A DNA stretch of 64,000 bases from CBDBBY01 sp965203215 (GCA_965203215.1 CBDBBY010000001.1:2914001-2978000), one strand, 5' to 3'; numbered from the stretch's first letter, positions 47,346 through 56,356 are shown. The notes: generated by a model not told the origin, from the sequence alone. Numbers and translations: made by a program.

Positions 47346-47379
47346 CCAGCTTTCCGGCAGGGCGCGGCCTTCGGGCGCG

Positions 47380-47466
47380 TCGTGGGCATGCCCCCGGAAC
47401 GAATTCGCAGCCTCCGGACTGGGGAATTCTGCTTCAGCGCTTTCGGGGAGTTTTCACTTAGTAACA
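47380..47466. repeat. IS21 end remnant
   Basis: Matches the right-hand end of IS21 copy 1: GCATGCCCCCGGAACGAATT, then CTGGGGAATTCTGCTT-AGCGCTTTCGGGGAG and CTTAGTAACA. It joins the IS5 fragment directly. No ist genes. Confidence 0.8.
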
Positions 47467-47808
47467 CCGAGACCCTCAAGACGGTACAACGCGTCCACGA
47501 TGCACGCAAAGGGTGGCGCGGAGCCCGGTAGGTCCATGCTTCGCAGTACGGAATCAGGGAGCTGGAATTGCCTGAACTCCGTCGCAAAGCCCGAAACAGG
47601 GGTCGATAATCTGTCGCAAACATGAACCGTCGAAACCGTTCGGTTCGGAATTCGCGGCTTAGATTCGAATGTGTTCGTTGCGTTGACTTTCAGCGCTTAG
47701 CGCTTGTGTTTTAGAGCACTCATCTCCAGTTCGGTCCGTGGATCCGCTGCATTTGGGATCTCTTCCGGTTGAATCGATGGTTTCACTGGATGCTGCTGAC
47801 TTTCCATG
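47467..47808. other. intergenic region, nothing recognised
   Basis: About 340 bp between the IS21 end remnant and the stop of the Panacea-domain gene. No gene, repeat or terminator that I can support. Confidence 0.4.
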
Positions 47809-48291
47809 TCAGGCTCGGGCCATCCGTTCGTAGTGTCTTCGTATCAATTTGTTTGGGATTATCGCGCCTTCGCCAAGCCCTTGCCCATAGGTCTTGTCCC
47901 ATGGAGTGCCCCGCTTGTGCGTGATGGAAGACAGCATCCATGCTTCGTATTTCCTGTAGGCATCAATTACGCCCGACATGATTCTCTTTTGGTCTTTGTC
48001 GAAGTCATTGCTGCGATCAACCAATTCCGTATCGATCGCATCCGTTCGGAAAGACTTGTACCTGTGATAGATACTCGGAACCACCGGGCCGTACCGCCAC
48101 GCTTCAACGGGTTCACTCAAAAGGCTGCGTGCATGAATCCCGAGCATCCAGCCGTGGCACAAGTATGCCAGCTTGATGACGTGCATCGGGGTGGTCTCTT
48201 GACCCTCGCGCAGCCACAATACCTGCTCTGCCACCTTTCGCGACTGGACCGGCCTCTTACCAAGCGTTTCGGACTGCGTGATCTTGTTCAT
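47809..48291 (-). CDS. Panacea (DUF4065/SocA-like) domain protein
   Basis: 160 residues. The pattern VAEQVLWLREGQETTPMHVI, KLAYLCHGWMLGIHARSLL and VEAWRYGPVVPSIYHRYKSF is the Panacea domain, found in many antitoxins that neutralise unrelated toxins and in SocA, the ClpXP adaptor-antitoxin of Caulobacter. The C-terminus (KRGTPWDKTYGQGLGEGAII) is also family-typical. No toxin gene is recognisable next to it: 5' lies an uncoded stretch and 3' IS remnants. It may be an orphan antitoxin. Confidence 0.85.
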   Translation of the reverse strand: MNKITQSETLGKRPVQSRKVAEQVLWLREGQETTPMHVIKLAYLCHGWMLGIHARSLLSEPVEAWRYGPVVPSIYHRYKSFRTDAIDTELVDRSNDFDKDQKRIMSGVIDAYRKYEAWMLSSITHKRGTPWDKTYGQGLGEGAIIPNKLIRRHYERMARA

Positions 48292-49044
48292 CGGTGTTCT
48301 TCTCCGTCACCTCCCATCGCAAGCGGGGCTTGGCAGAGGGCTTGCGGGTTTCAATTTTCGGCTGGATTTCAGTCGAACGCTACAGCAGTGCCGAGGCCAG
48401 TCGGCGGGGATTTCAAGCGTGGTCGTGGCCGGGTCAGGCGCTAGTGTAGAGTATAGACGAATAACCGTCAATGCCGGTACACGATCAGCACTTTTACGGT
48501 GGGTCTCGTCGGCTCGGCAGGCGCGGTCCATCGCCAGAGGCCCGGGCGCAGCGCGTCTCGCCGGTTGAACCCGCCAAGCCGTCGACCTCGGGCCCGAGCC
48601 AAAGCCGCGAGCAAAAGCACGCCGGACGAGACGGCCGTTTACAGCTTTCCTTGCCCTGCTCGCCGATCTCGCGACCATCCTGCTGAACGATGTCTCCATC
48701 GGCAATTCTGAAAGCTTCAAACTGGCTGCGGCCCGACGCCCGGACAAAAAAGGCATTCGGTCCCCACGGCGTCAATCCGAGGAGCATGTTCCCAAAAGTT
48801 GGCTGGCAGGACTCGCCGAATTGCTTTTCTGCCAAGGGAAGCTTGCCTTTCTGCGCCGTGAAGTTCAGGCTGAAAATCTGAGACTCAGGTGGTCAAGGTT
48901 TTTCCGGCTCGGCCGCAGATTTGGTGGTTGTCCCATGCGCATTTCATGTCAGTTAATCCGCGAGATATAGGAAGCTGTCTTAACAGTTCGTCTCCATGGA
49001 AAAAGTCATGTCGGTTAGTCCGCGAATAATGCGGATTTAGCAGC
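48292..49044. other. intergenic region with small IS scraps and an AbiEi-like promoter region
   Basis: No gene that I can support. A short piece near 48500-48545 recalls the IS5 fragment at 47300. A minus-strand frame around 48690-48835 reads plausibly (LLGLTPWGPNAFFVRASG) but is unrecognised. The last 100 bp hold the direct repeats listed separately. Confidence 0.4.
48945..49034 (+). promoter_or_regulatory. direct repeats upstream of the AbiEi-like pseudogene
   Basis: CATGTCAGTTAATCCGCGA (48945-48963) recurs as CATGTCGGTTAGTCCGCGA at 49007-49025, 62 bp apart. The second runs into a small inverted repeat CCGCGAATAATGCGG. AbiEi-type antitoxins repress their own promoter through repeats, so these may be old operator sites. 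Confidence 0.5.
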
Positions 49045-49391
49045 ATGATTCGTGGAAATCGTGTGTCTCTCGCTGACTATGTGGCCGAGCTTCAATCGAA
49101 GGGGCGGATCGTTTTCGATGCCGATGAGCCTTCTTGGATGCCGTTCAGCGTCTTCAGAAGCGAGGGAGCATGATCAGTCCGCGGAAAGGCTTCTATGTTG
49201 CCGTCCTCCCGAAATTTGCGTCCTGGGACGCGCCACCGCCGTCCTGGCATGTAGACGCACTCATGACCCGCGAGCAGTAATCCTACTATGTCGGCCTGCT
49301 GAAAGCCGCGGAGCTGCATGGCGCGAGCCATCAGGCGGTGATGGAATTCCAAGTCGTCACCGGACTTCTCGGACGCCTCGATACTGCGTGA
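49045..49391 (+). pseudogene. AbiEi-family antitoxin/regulator, decayed
   Basis: ATG 49045 gives IRGNRVSLADYVAELQSKGR and soon stops. A second frame from about 49170 reads ISPRKGFYVAVLPKFASWDA, PPSWHVDALMTREQ, a stop, then YYVGLLKAAELHGASHQAVM and EFQVVT. These are the signature blocks of the type IV AbiEi family (winged-helix antitoxin). Both a frameshift and an in-frame stop are present, and no AbiEii nucleotidyltransferase toxin follows. Confidence 0.85.
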
Positions 49392-49399
49392 TCAAGCAA

Positions 49400-49745
49400 C
49401 GTCTGCTTCCGGGGAGCTGGGGCGCGGCTCTCGCGGCGTGTAGGCCGGAGCCGCAAGGCCCTGGTCCAAAGTTTGCGGATCGTATTTCGATCCATGCCAG
49501 TCCGTGTGAATCGGCCATCGACAATCCGGAGCACTGCGGGCTGAACCGGGTTCGGCGGCGCGGCTCGAACAGGTTTGAACTGGCGGTCGGCCTCTCCGCC
49601 ATCGCCCTCAGTATCCGATGGACCGGACAGAGCCTGCGCAAGAAGGAGCGCAAGCGGAATCGGCGGCGGAGCCAGCACCGACGCACCGGAAATCCGGGAA
49701 GGACGCGGGAATGTCGTCCCCCGGAACCAGCTTCGCTGCCCTTCC
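49400..49745 (+). pseudogene. ISNCY transposase C-terminal fragment
   Basis: Encodes ESAIDNPEHCGLNRVRRRGS then NRFELAVGLSAIALSIRWTG, equivalent to the C-terminus of the element at 14076-15479 (ESAINSLEHRGLDRVRLRGP). Parts of the non-coding 3' flank follow up to about 49830. Confidence 0.8.
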
Positions 49746-49828
49746 AAAAATACACTTGAAGACCTTCCAAACCGATCCGGACAACTGATGGCCTGCCCTG
49801 AATCGACAGCTTCTCTGCCAGCCGCGAA

Positions 49829-51388
49829 TTAGGCGGCTTCCGGTTCAATGTTGCTTGGCGATTTCGTTTCCGCACGCTCGCGCAGCAGTTTCGCCAGCGC
49901 TTCACGGAGCGCAGACTCGTCGGAATCCAGTTCTTTCCGGCTCTTCACCAGTTCCAAGGCTTCGGCCTCGACAAGTTTGCGGGGCGATGGTTCAAGAGAG
50001 AACCCAAGAGCGTTCAACGCTCGGTCGAAACCGGCAGATTTCAAGAGTTCCAATCCTGCACCTTCTCTCGCCACCGGAAAACTTGAGATGCTGTCGGCGC
50101 GGTTCAATATTGTCTCCGCATCATCGGCGATTGCGATCAGCTTGCCGTCAAGGCCGTATCCGACAACGTAAACGACAGGGTTTGCTACAGCGCGCTCTTC
50201 AGGTCCCAATTCTTCGTAGAGGCTGTCGGCAAGCTTTTCGATTGCTTGGGCGATTTCGTCGCCGAAGCTTGCTGCGACAGAAGCGGATTCAGCGAGTGCC
50301 GGATTTGCTGCAGCAAATGGTCGTTCGTTCAATTCGAGACCCCGCAGCGTCTTGCGCAAGCGTCGAGCCGCCGCCAGCACTGAAATCCAATGCCGCGGCA
50401 CCGCTTCTCTGGCCGCCTTCCGCAGTTCGCTTGGATCGGGGAGTTCTTTGACTTCCAGAACCGCAAATGACGCTGTGGCGACGAGTCGATTTGCAGCACG
50501 ATCAATCACATCGGCATTGAGCAACCTTTCGGGGTAATCACGCACCAGTTCTTTATCCCCGCGCACCTTCATGCTGCGGAGCAAATTCCGGCACTGCGTG
50601 CTGCATTCAGAGTTCCAAAAGATGCCGCAAGGCCCGCTGTCATCTTCCAAAATGCGATCAAGCAGCTCCTCGGTCTGGCCAAGTTGATGCCTTTTCAGAA
50701 TTGTATACGCTTTGGAGGACGCGAGTCTGGCAAACGCGATTATGGCAAAATTTTCCGCCGCATCTGAAGAGTCCCTTATGAACATCGCAAAGTCGCAAGC
50801 GTCTTGTCCTTTACGGGCATAATCAATGCCCGCCGCAATATTTTCGACCGCCGAAACGATGCGTCTCAGGGCTCCGCACCGATAGAAGCCGTATTCGTCA
50901 GGTTTGAAAACGGGGTCGCGCTCTGTTTCCGGCCATGTGCAATGCCCGGCAATCAAGCGGCCCTCGCGCGCGATTGGAGCCGCGATGCTGCCGATGGCGT
51001 CCGCGTCGCTGTGAAAACGGGCTTGCGAAATCCCTTGCGCTTGAACGTCGATTTCCGAACGCTCTCGCAATTCACGGAATACGCGAATGACGGAGTCGGG
51101 CAGAGATCTTTCCTCTTCGGTGATGAAGGCAAGATCCCAGTCGCTGTCGGCGCGGTGGTCTCCGCGCGCTCGAGAACCGTAGAGGACCGCCGCGTTCGCG
51201 TTCGGCCACAGAACCAGCGCATCCTTGCAGGCATCCTCGACTTCTTTGTAGGCCGGGTCGGAAACAAGAGCATCTGCATTCGATTCAAAACGGCCCAATG
51301 CCCACAATCGACGCCTTGAAGAATTTTTGGCCGATTGGGCAGCACCTGAAGCCGAGGTCCGCCCGAGTTCGGCCTTGGCTGGGCTCAT
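49829..51388 (-). CDS. large nucleotidyltransferase-fold protein with helical C-terminal domains
   Basis: 519 residues. A polymerase-beta-type minimal nucleotidyltransferase domain lies at about 55-110: AAVLYGSRARGDHRADSDWD then LAFITEEE, carrying G-S and D-x-D. A long all-helical region follows (about 165-330, AVENIAAGIDYARKGQDACD), which could be a HEPN-like domain, though no clear R-x4-6-H motif is seen. Then comes a further helical segment and an unrecognised alpha/beta part containing VVYVVGYGLDGKLIAIADD. MNT and HEPN usually occur as separate antitoxin and toxin genes; here they may be fused. The ATG at 51388 is the furthest upstream; the nucleotidyltransferase core begins later, so the first 40 residues are uncertain. 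No obvious partner. Confidence 0.7.
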   Translation of the reverse strand: MSPAKAELGRTSASGAAQSAKNSSRRRLWALGRFESNADALVSDPAYKEVEDACKDALVLWPNANAAVLYGSRARGDHRADSDWDLAFITEEERSLPDSVIRVFRELRERSEIDVQAQGISQARFHSDADAIGSIAAPIAREGRLIAGHCTWPETERDPVFKPDEYGFYRCGALRRIVSAVENIAAGIDYARKGQDACDFAMFIRDSSDAAENFAIIAFARLASSKAYTILKRHQLGQTEELLDRILEDDSGPCGIFWNSECSTQCRNLLRSMKVRGDKELVRDYPERLLNADVIDRAANRLVATASFAVLEVKELPDPSELRKAAREAVPRHWISVLAAARRLRKTLRGLELNERPFAAANPALAESASVAASFGDEIAQAIEKLADSLYEELGPEERAVANPVVYVVGYGLDGKLIAIADDAETILNRADSISSFPVAREGAGLELLKSAGFDRALNALGFSLEPSPRKLVEAEALELVKSRKELDSDESALREALAKLLRERAETKSPSNIEPEAA

Positions 51389-51934
51389 CGAATTATTCCT
51401 TGGGTTTCTTGAACCGAGTTTATCTGATTCTGCGTTTGAATCAAAAAACAGCTCGCCGCACCAACAGCACTTTCTTCAAGGGTGCACCCTTTTGCTTTTG
51501 GTCGGGCGGCCGCGATCCGACTAGCGCTCCAATCGAGGAGGTCGGGCCAACGCAAGTTTGCGTAGCAACATCTGATGGCGAGCGGAACGGCGGCCCGATT
51601 TCGGCTTGCCGTATCTCGCCCTGCTCCACCCAGCGAAAATGGAATGCACCCCTTATTCAAGCTTGAACCCGCATGAGCATCGCCGGCCAGCGCGCCTGCT
51701 TCATGATCAAAGTTGCCGATGAATTCACAGTTGCGGACGCTGATCGACGGGCCAAATCGGCCGAATGCCGGATGCTCAGTTCGAGCCCAAGCCAAATTCA
51801 GCGGCGGTAACGCTCCAACTCCGCAGAGACCGAAGCGCGTTCTGGCTTCGAAAGCTCATTGATTTATTGGAAGAAAATTTCAAAACTTGAATTCATCAAG
51901 TTTTCGACCGCTGACGGCTTTATTGTTTTCGGTC
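51389..51934. other. intergenic region with a family B miniature element
   Basis: Contains the element at 51480-51652. The flanks (51389-51471 and 51662-51934) show nothing recognisable. Confidence 0.5.
51480..51652 (-). repeat. ISKra4-derived miniature element (family B)
   Basis: Left end GGGTGCACCCTTTTGC, right end GAAAATGGAATGCACCCC. The minus strand near the left end encodes a transposase C-terminal fossil (CCYANLRWPDLLDW). Near-identical 9-bp sequences TTCTTCAAG and TTATTCAAG border the element, probably a mutated target duplication. Confidence 0.75.
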
Positions 51935-52242
51935 CGCAGTGCGGCGCAACCCGGCTGGAAGATTGCTGCGGGTATGCAAGAAATCAACGATGATCACTTC
52001 GTCCTTTCATTCCAAGAACTCCGCAAATGCTGTCCCGCGCGCGAAAACAAATCTTCGTCGGTCCCATCGACCAACGCCGTGCAGCTTTGGCGGCGGGCCA
52101 TGCCGCCAGCAATTCGTTCGCAGTATTGATTTAGTTCTTTTTCGCAGACGTCTGCTTGCCGTGGGCTGAAAGTTCGGAACCTCCATTCGGCAATGTCTGC
52201 CGGTTGCTCTTCCGCCTGTTTTGCAAGGCGGATGGATTTCAA
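51935..52242 (-). pseudogene. ParE-family toxin, frameshifted
   Basis: From TTG 52242 (overlapping the parD stop): SIRLAKQAEEQPADIAEWRF, then FSPRQADVCEKELNQYCERI and DGTDEDLFSRAGQH. The expected last strands (VIIVDFLHTRSNLP) are found further on in a different frame, near 51985-51955. A frameshift or small deletion around 52010 has removed the C-terminus, so the toxin is probably inactive. Confidence 0.85.
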
Positions 52243-52493
52243 GCTGGTCTTGCCTTGGCGAAAGCGCGCCGGATGGCATCGGATCCCGTTCCCTCAGCGA
52301 GTTCACCATCCATTGCCTGCTTCACGCCCTTGGCCAAACGCTGCGACAACGCCGTCAACTCAGCTTCCTCGCGCTCCAGCAAGCGCAATCCTGCGCGAAT
52401 GGCTTCGCTCACATTCCGGTATCGCCCCGAGGCCACCAAACCGGCGACCAAATTTTCCTGATGTTCGGTCAAAACGACATTTCTGGCGGGCAT
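52239..52493 (-). CDS. ParD-family antitoxin (CC2985-like)
   Basis: 84 residues: MPARNVVLTEHQENLVAGLV, ASGRYRNVSEAIRAGLRLLE, then a helical toxin-binding tail. Ribbon-helix-helix DNA-binding antitoxin, intact, overlapping the start of its broken parE partner. Confidence 0.92.
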   Translation of the reverse strand: MPARNVVLTEHQENLVAGLVASGRYRNVSEAIRAGLRLLEREEAELTALSQRLAKGVKQAMDGELAEGTGSDAIRRAFAKARPA

Positions 52494-52562
52494 GCTACAC
52501 TCCGACTATTCACAGGCGAAATATGCCATGGGATTGATCCTGTCCACGTTGAGGTTGGACAA

Positions 52563-52733
52563 GGGTGCATCCCATTTTGTTGGGTTAAGAATAGCAAGGA
52601 GCTGCCAGTCGGAACCGGATGCCAATGCTTTTCTTGCCGCCGAACGTTGACTCGAAAACAATTGTTGGGCCGACTTCCCTGATTGGACGGTTTGTCGCGC
52701 CGGTGCCTGACCAAAAAATGATGGGATGCACCC
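52563..52733 (+). repeat. ISKra4-derived miniature element (family B)
   Basis: Left end GGGTGCATCCCATTTTGTTG, right end AAAATGATGGGATGCACCC. The right part retains the transposase C-terminal fossil. Outside both ends lies a further inverted pair (CACGTTGAGGTTG and CAACCTCAGCGTG), so the element may have entered a palindromic site or its ends are longer than in the other copies. Confidence 0.8.
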
Positions 52734-52834
52734 AACCTCAGCGTGAATGAAAGCACGAAAGTCAATTGACACTGCCATTTGCGATAAAGCCAAGTATATA
52801 TGCGAATTGCGTAAGCAGCGCGTGAGGTCATGCC

Positions 52835-53092
52835 ATGCCCCAGCATCAAGATACCGGTCGTGAAGCGAGACTGTTTCGAGACAACAATTGCCAAGTGCTA
52901 CGTATCCCGGCTGACTATGAAATTCCCGGAGACCGCGTGATGATCCGCAGGGATGGTGAACGGCTGATCATTGAGCCGGTTCGAACGAAGAACCTGCTCG
53001 AAGTTCTGGCGGATTTGCATCCTTTAGGTCCGGAGGATGAATTTCCAGATATCGATGGAAGCCTTCCGTCTGCCGAGAATGTCGAGTTGTGA
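52835..53092 (+). CDS. vapB: VapB-type antitoxin
   Basis: 85 residues, AbrB/SpoVT swapped-hairpin type: EARLFRDNNCQVLRIPADYE then IPGDRVMIRRDGERLIIEPV, followed by a tail that binds toxin (PLGPEDEFPDIDG). ATG at 52835. The stop overlaps the GTG start of vapC as GTGA. Intact, though its toxin is broken. Confidence 0.92.
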   Translation: MPQHQDTGREARLFRDNNCQVLRIPADYEIPGDRVMIRRDGERLIIEPVRTKNLLEVLADLHPLGPEDEFPDIDGSLPSAENVEL

Positions 53093-53536
53093 CGATATTG
53101 CATGTGCTCGACGCCGACATCATTTCGGCATTTCGGCGCTCGCTCGCAATCCCCGAGGTTCTGTAGCAAAGCGCATTGCGGAGGTTGGGGCGGATGCAAT
53201 CGGCGTTGGTGCCGTTACAGCGGCCAAGCTGCGCTACGGTTGCGCAAAAAAGAAATCTCGAAAACCCGCCGCGCAGATTGAGGTGATCCTGAGTAATTTG
53301 ACAATTCTTGCATTGGATGTGCCGCAGACGCCGAATATGGCGGGATTCGCGCGGAACTTGAGGCTATTGGCAAGACAATTGGGCCAAACGGTCTTCTGAT
53401 TGAGGCGCACGCCCGCACGCTGGATGCTGTGCTGGTGACAGCAAACGGGCGCAAGTTCAACAGAATTCGCGGGCTGAAAGTTGAAAATTGGCTGAGAGAA
53501 GACGCTCGTGAAAGCCCCTTTCGGACATTGAATTGA
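53089..53536 (+). pseudogene. vapC: VapC PIN-domain toxin, multiply disrupted
   Basis: Three frames are needed: TILHVLDADIISAFRRSLAI (first catalytic Asp), then VGADAIGVGAVTAAKLRYGC, then IRAELEAIGKTIGPNGLLIE, AHARTLDAVLVTANGRKFNR and VENWLRED. In VapC the second block normally has AELRYG; here the catalytic glutamate is a lysine. Shifts near 53160 and 53335 plus a stop make it non-functional. Confidence 0.88.
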
Positions 53537-53693
53537 CTGCGGTCTCTGCAATCATGCAGATCTCCACCGGGCATACAGGATCTTGACCGCGTAAGCTCAG
53601 AAAGGGGAACACCTTCGACAGCCGTCAGTTTACCTGCCGAATTGATTGCGAGTTTGGTTGAAGCAAGTTCGCAGGCCAGCGGGTATTAGTTTC

Positions 53694-54290
53694 GGGTGCA
53701 TCCCATTTTCTTGGTTTGATCCGGTTTTGCGTTTTCGCGCCTCGTCCGGGTTCTGCGTTGGAGGGCTGCAATCAGGGCCTGCAGGGTTTGTGAATCAGCA
53801 TGCATCGGTCCCGGACCGGTTTTCGAAGACCCGCGCGCGGCGGGCGCCGCGCCTCGGGACGCGAGCGGAAGAGGGCATCATGACGGTCGAGACACGAGAT
53901 TCGGAGTTCCGCCGCCCGGAGGCTGCGGCGTTTTTGCGGAGTTTGACGGACGAGGAGGCGGCAATTCACCCTCCTTCGGTCCGCGAGCATGACGGCGTTG
54001 CGGCGCATTGTTGGCGCGAGGGCGGCCGGGTTTGCCGTCGCGAGGTGGCGGTCGACGCCGCTCTGCCGGGACTTCAGGACATGCGGCATGGACGACGAGT
54101 CGGCAGTGGGAAATTGATAGGTCGACGGCGACGGAATTCCGATGCTCGCGCGCGAGGGCGCGGTCGGCAAGCAGGCGGCACCGCCGCCTTGCTCGCCGCC
54201 GGATGCTGCCTCGAAAACATGCGGTGTCCGGACTTCCTCGAACGGAGGGCTTGTCGCGGTGCGGCGGCCTCACCAAAAAACATGAAAGGC
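53694..54290 (+). repeat. internally deleted ISKra4 derivative (family B)
   Basis: Left end GGGTGCATCCCATTTTC, right end ACCAAAAAACATGAAAGG (a degraded terminal repeat). One open frame of 225 codons joins the transposase N-terminus (ETRDSEFRRPEAAAFLRSLT, DEEAAIHPPSV) to its C-terminus (CCLENMRCPDFLERRACRGA). More than half the transposase is missing between. It is a non-autonomous derivative showing how the shorter miniature copies arose. Confidence 0.85.
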
Positions 54291-54461
54291 AACCAACTTT
54301 GCTTTCATTGTCGAAATGATTAATGGTTTGGCGTATAAAGGACTCAAATCAGTCGGGGAACTGACCGCTTCCCGCCGTCGGCGTTGAAATTGGCGCCGGT
54401 TACGCAACCGGTCGGTCGAGCGGTTCGCCATATTGGAATCGCCAGCCCCAAGACTGCAACG

Positions 54462-55667
54462 ATGCCGGAACCAAGCATGACCGCAGGCCCAAACCCGAAA
54501 TTCGCGCCCGGCGCCGGAATGACCCCGCCGGTATTGGCCGGACGCGAACGCGAGAAGGCCGTGATCATCGAGGCGCTTGAGGACTTGGGGGAGGGGTACA
54601 ATCCCACGGCGAACATCGCTCTGATCGGCCCGCGCGGCAACGGCAAGACGGCGCTGCTCCGCTGGGCGGAGGCGCATGTCGATGAATGCGAGGGCAAAGT
54701 CAAATGCATAATACTGAATCCGGATAGTTTCAGTTCGCATTCCGACCTCGTAGAGGCGCTCGCTGATCACGGGATGCTCGCGACCCTCTTAGGCGAAGGA
54801 TATTCGGGAAGCATAAATTTGCTCGGATCGGGAATCAGCTTGTCGCAACAAGCGTCCCCGAAAAAATTGCTCAGACCCGTCCTGAAGAAAAGATGCTCAA
54901 ACGGCGGCTTGGCGATATTGATCGACGAGGCGCATACTCTGCATCACAATCCGGAAGTCGCGCGAGCTTTTTTCAACGATGCGCAGGCGCTTGCCGGCGA
55001 AGGGCGGCCGTTGCTGCTGATCCTCGCCGGCACTCCGGACACTTCATCGCGCCTGAACGGGATCGAGGCGACGTTCTGGAACCGCTTGGAAAAGATCGGC
55101 ATCGGGCTCCTCGACATGGCGGCTTCGCAGGAGGCGCTCCGGACGCCCTTGGAGCGGATGGGCTACCGCATCGAGGCGGATGCGCTGGATCAGGCGGCCG
55201 ATGCGGCGCAGCGCTATCCCTATTTCATTCAGCTTGTCGGCAGAGAACTGTATCGGTCCGCCAAGGCTGAACCGGACAAGCTCGTCGGCGGCGACAGAAT
55301 CGGCGGCGCGATCCTGGAGCAGGCATTGAACGCATTCCGCATTGCGAGCAACGCATACTTTGCCGACCGCCATCATGAACTTCGGACCATCGGCATATTG
55401 TCTTCGGCCGAAGCCGTCGCGCGACTCTTCGTGGCGCAGAAGACGATATCGATTTCTGCCAATGAGATCAAATCGGCCATCGGCCGGAGCGTTGACAAAA
55501 AACTGGAGGAAAGGGCGAAGACAAGCGGCGGGATTGAGCCGGCCTTGTGGGCTGAGGCCAATCTTCGGAACGTCGGCTTCATTTGGAGCCGGTTCGGGAA
55601 TGAAGACCGCTGCGAGCCCGGAATTCCCAGCCTCATGAACTACGTCATCGATCGGGCGGCGAGCTGA
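54462..55667 (+). CDS. P-loop ATPase, array member 1
   Basis: 401 residues from ATG 54462 (ATG 54477 or an upstream TTG at 54384 are possible). AAA/Orc-TnsC-like ATPase: box VLAGREREKAVIIEALEDLG, Walker A IALIGPRGNGKTALLRWAEA, Walker B GGLAILIDEAHTLHHNPEVA, sensor-type LLILAGTPDTSSRL, then a helical lid (TPLERMGYRIEADALDQAAD, RYPYFIQLVGRELY) and a C-terminal winged-helix-like region (GRSVDKKLEERAK, GFIWSRFG, PGIPSLMNYVID). Its layout is shared by two closer paralogues downstream, but it lacks their long Ser/Gly insert. Function unknown; such ATPases act as regulators of transposition, DNA loading or cell suicide. Confidence 0.75.
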   Translation: MPEPSMTAGPNPKFAPGAGMTPPVLAGREREKAVIIEALEDLGEGYNPTANIALIGPRGNGKTALLRWAEAHVDECEGKVKCIILNPDSFSSHSDLVEALADHGMLATLLGEGYSGSINLLGSGISLSQQASPKKLLRPVLKKRCSNGGLAILIDEAHTLHHNPEVARAFFNDAQALAGEGRPLLLILAGTPDTSSRLNGIEATFWNRLEKIGIGLLDMAASQEALRTPLERMGYRIEADALDQAADAAQRYPYFIQLVGRELYRSAKAEPDKLVGGDRIGGAILEQALNAFRIASNAYFADRHHELRTIGILSSAEAVARLFVAQKTISISANEIKSAIGRSVDKKLEERAKTSGGIEPALWAEANLRNVGFIWSRFGNEDRCEPGIPSLMNYVIDRAAS

Positions 55668-56356
55668 AGCGAATTCGCGGACCGGCACGCCCCGATCCTC
55701 CGTCCGGAAGAAAACGGATTTGACTTCGCGCTGTCGGCGTACGAATTCAGGCATCGTCGCGATTCCGCCTTTTCGGCAAAGCGACGGGATCCGGCCGCAT
55801 GTGATCGGCTGGACCGGGTCGGGCGCATCCCATATTTTTGGTCATGCAGCCGCGCGCGGCATTTCCCCAATTGATGATTTCGGGCCTGCGGCTGTTTTCG
55901 AAGCGGCATTCGACGGCGAGCATGGCGTTGGCGCCCGCTTTCGACCGGCGTCATCCCGATTGTCCGAACCGGTTCCCGACGATGTGCTTGCAGGCGCTTC
56001 CGCGACGCCGGATCCGACCTGCAATCCGCGTGCGCGGCAGAGGTCGCAGCGCATTTGGTGCCTGTTGGCCTCATAGTGGCGGACGCAGGTCGCGACGCCT
56101 TCCGCCCGAGTTGCGGCCGGCGGATGGAGCGGTACGGCCGATCCGGGAAGATGCCGAGGAAGGGACGTCGGCGGCGCCGGAGTTCCGATGCTCGCGCGCG
56201 AGGTCGGCAAGCAGGAGGGAGCCAACGCCGTGCCCGCCACCGGATGCTGCTTCGAAAACATGCGCCGGCCCGACTTCCTCGATTGGAGGGCCGGTCATGC
56301 CGCCGCCGCCCAACCCAAGAAAACGGGATGCACCCGGGCCACGACGTCACGCGACT
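55668..56356. other. intergenic region filled by a family B element
   Basis: Between array ATPase 1 and the convergent XRE/ImmA gene; it holds the 516-bp palindromic ISKra4 derivative and about 150 bp of uncoded flank. Confidence 0.6.
55821..56336. repeat. palindromic ISKra4 derivative (family B)
   Basis: Ends GGGCGCATCCCATATTTTTG and, inverted, GGGTGCATCCCGTTTTCTTG. Both ends carry the same transposase C-terminal fossil facing outwards: minus strand at the left, plus strand at the right (CCFENMRRPDFLDWRAGHAA). It is therefore two 3' ends joined back to back rather than a simple internal deletion. Confidence 0.75.

Noticed and set aside
48494..48835. Minus-strand gene of 113 codons with a plausible LLGLTPWGPNAFFVRASG segment
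   Set aside because: I could not place it in any family, it overlaps IS scraps, and its C-terminal half looks like noise; left as a possible relic.
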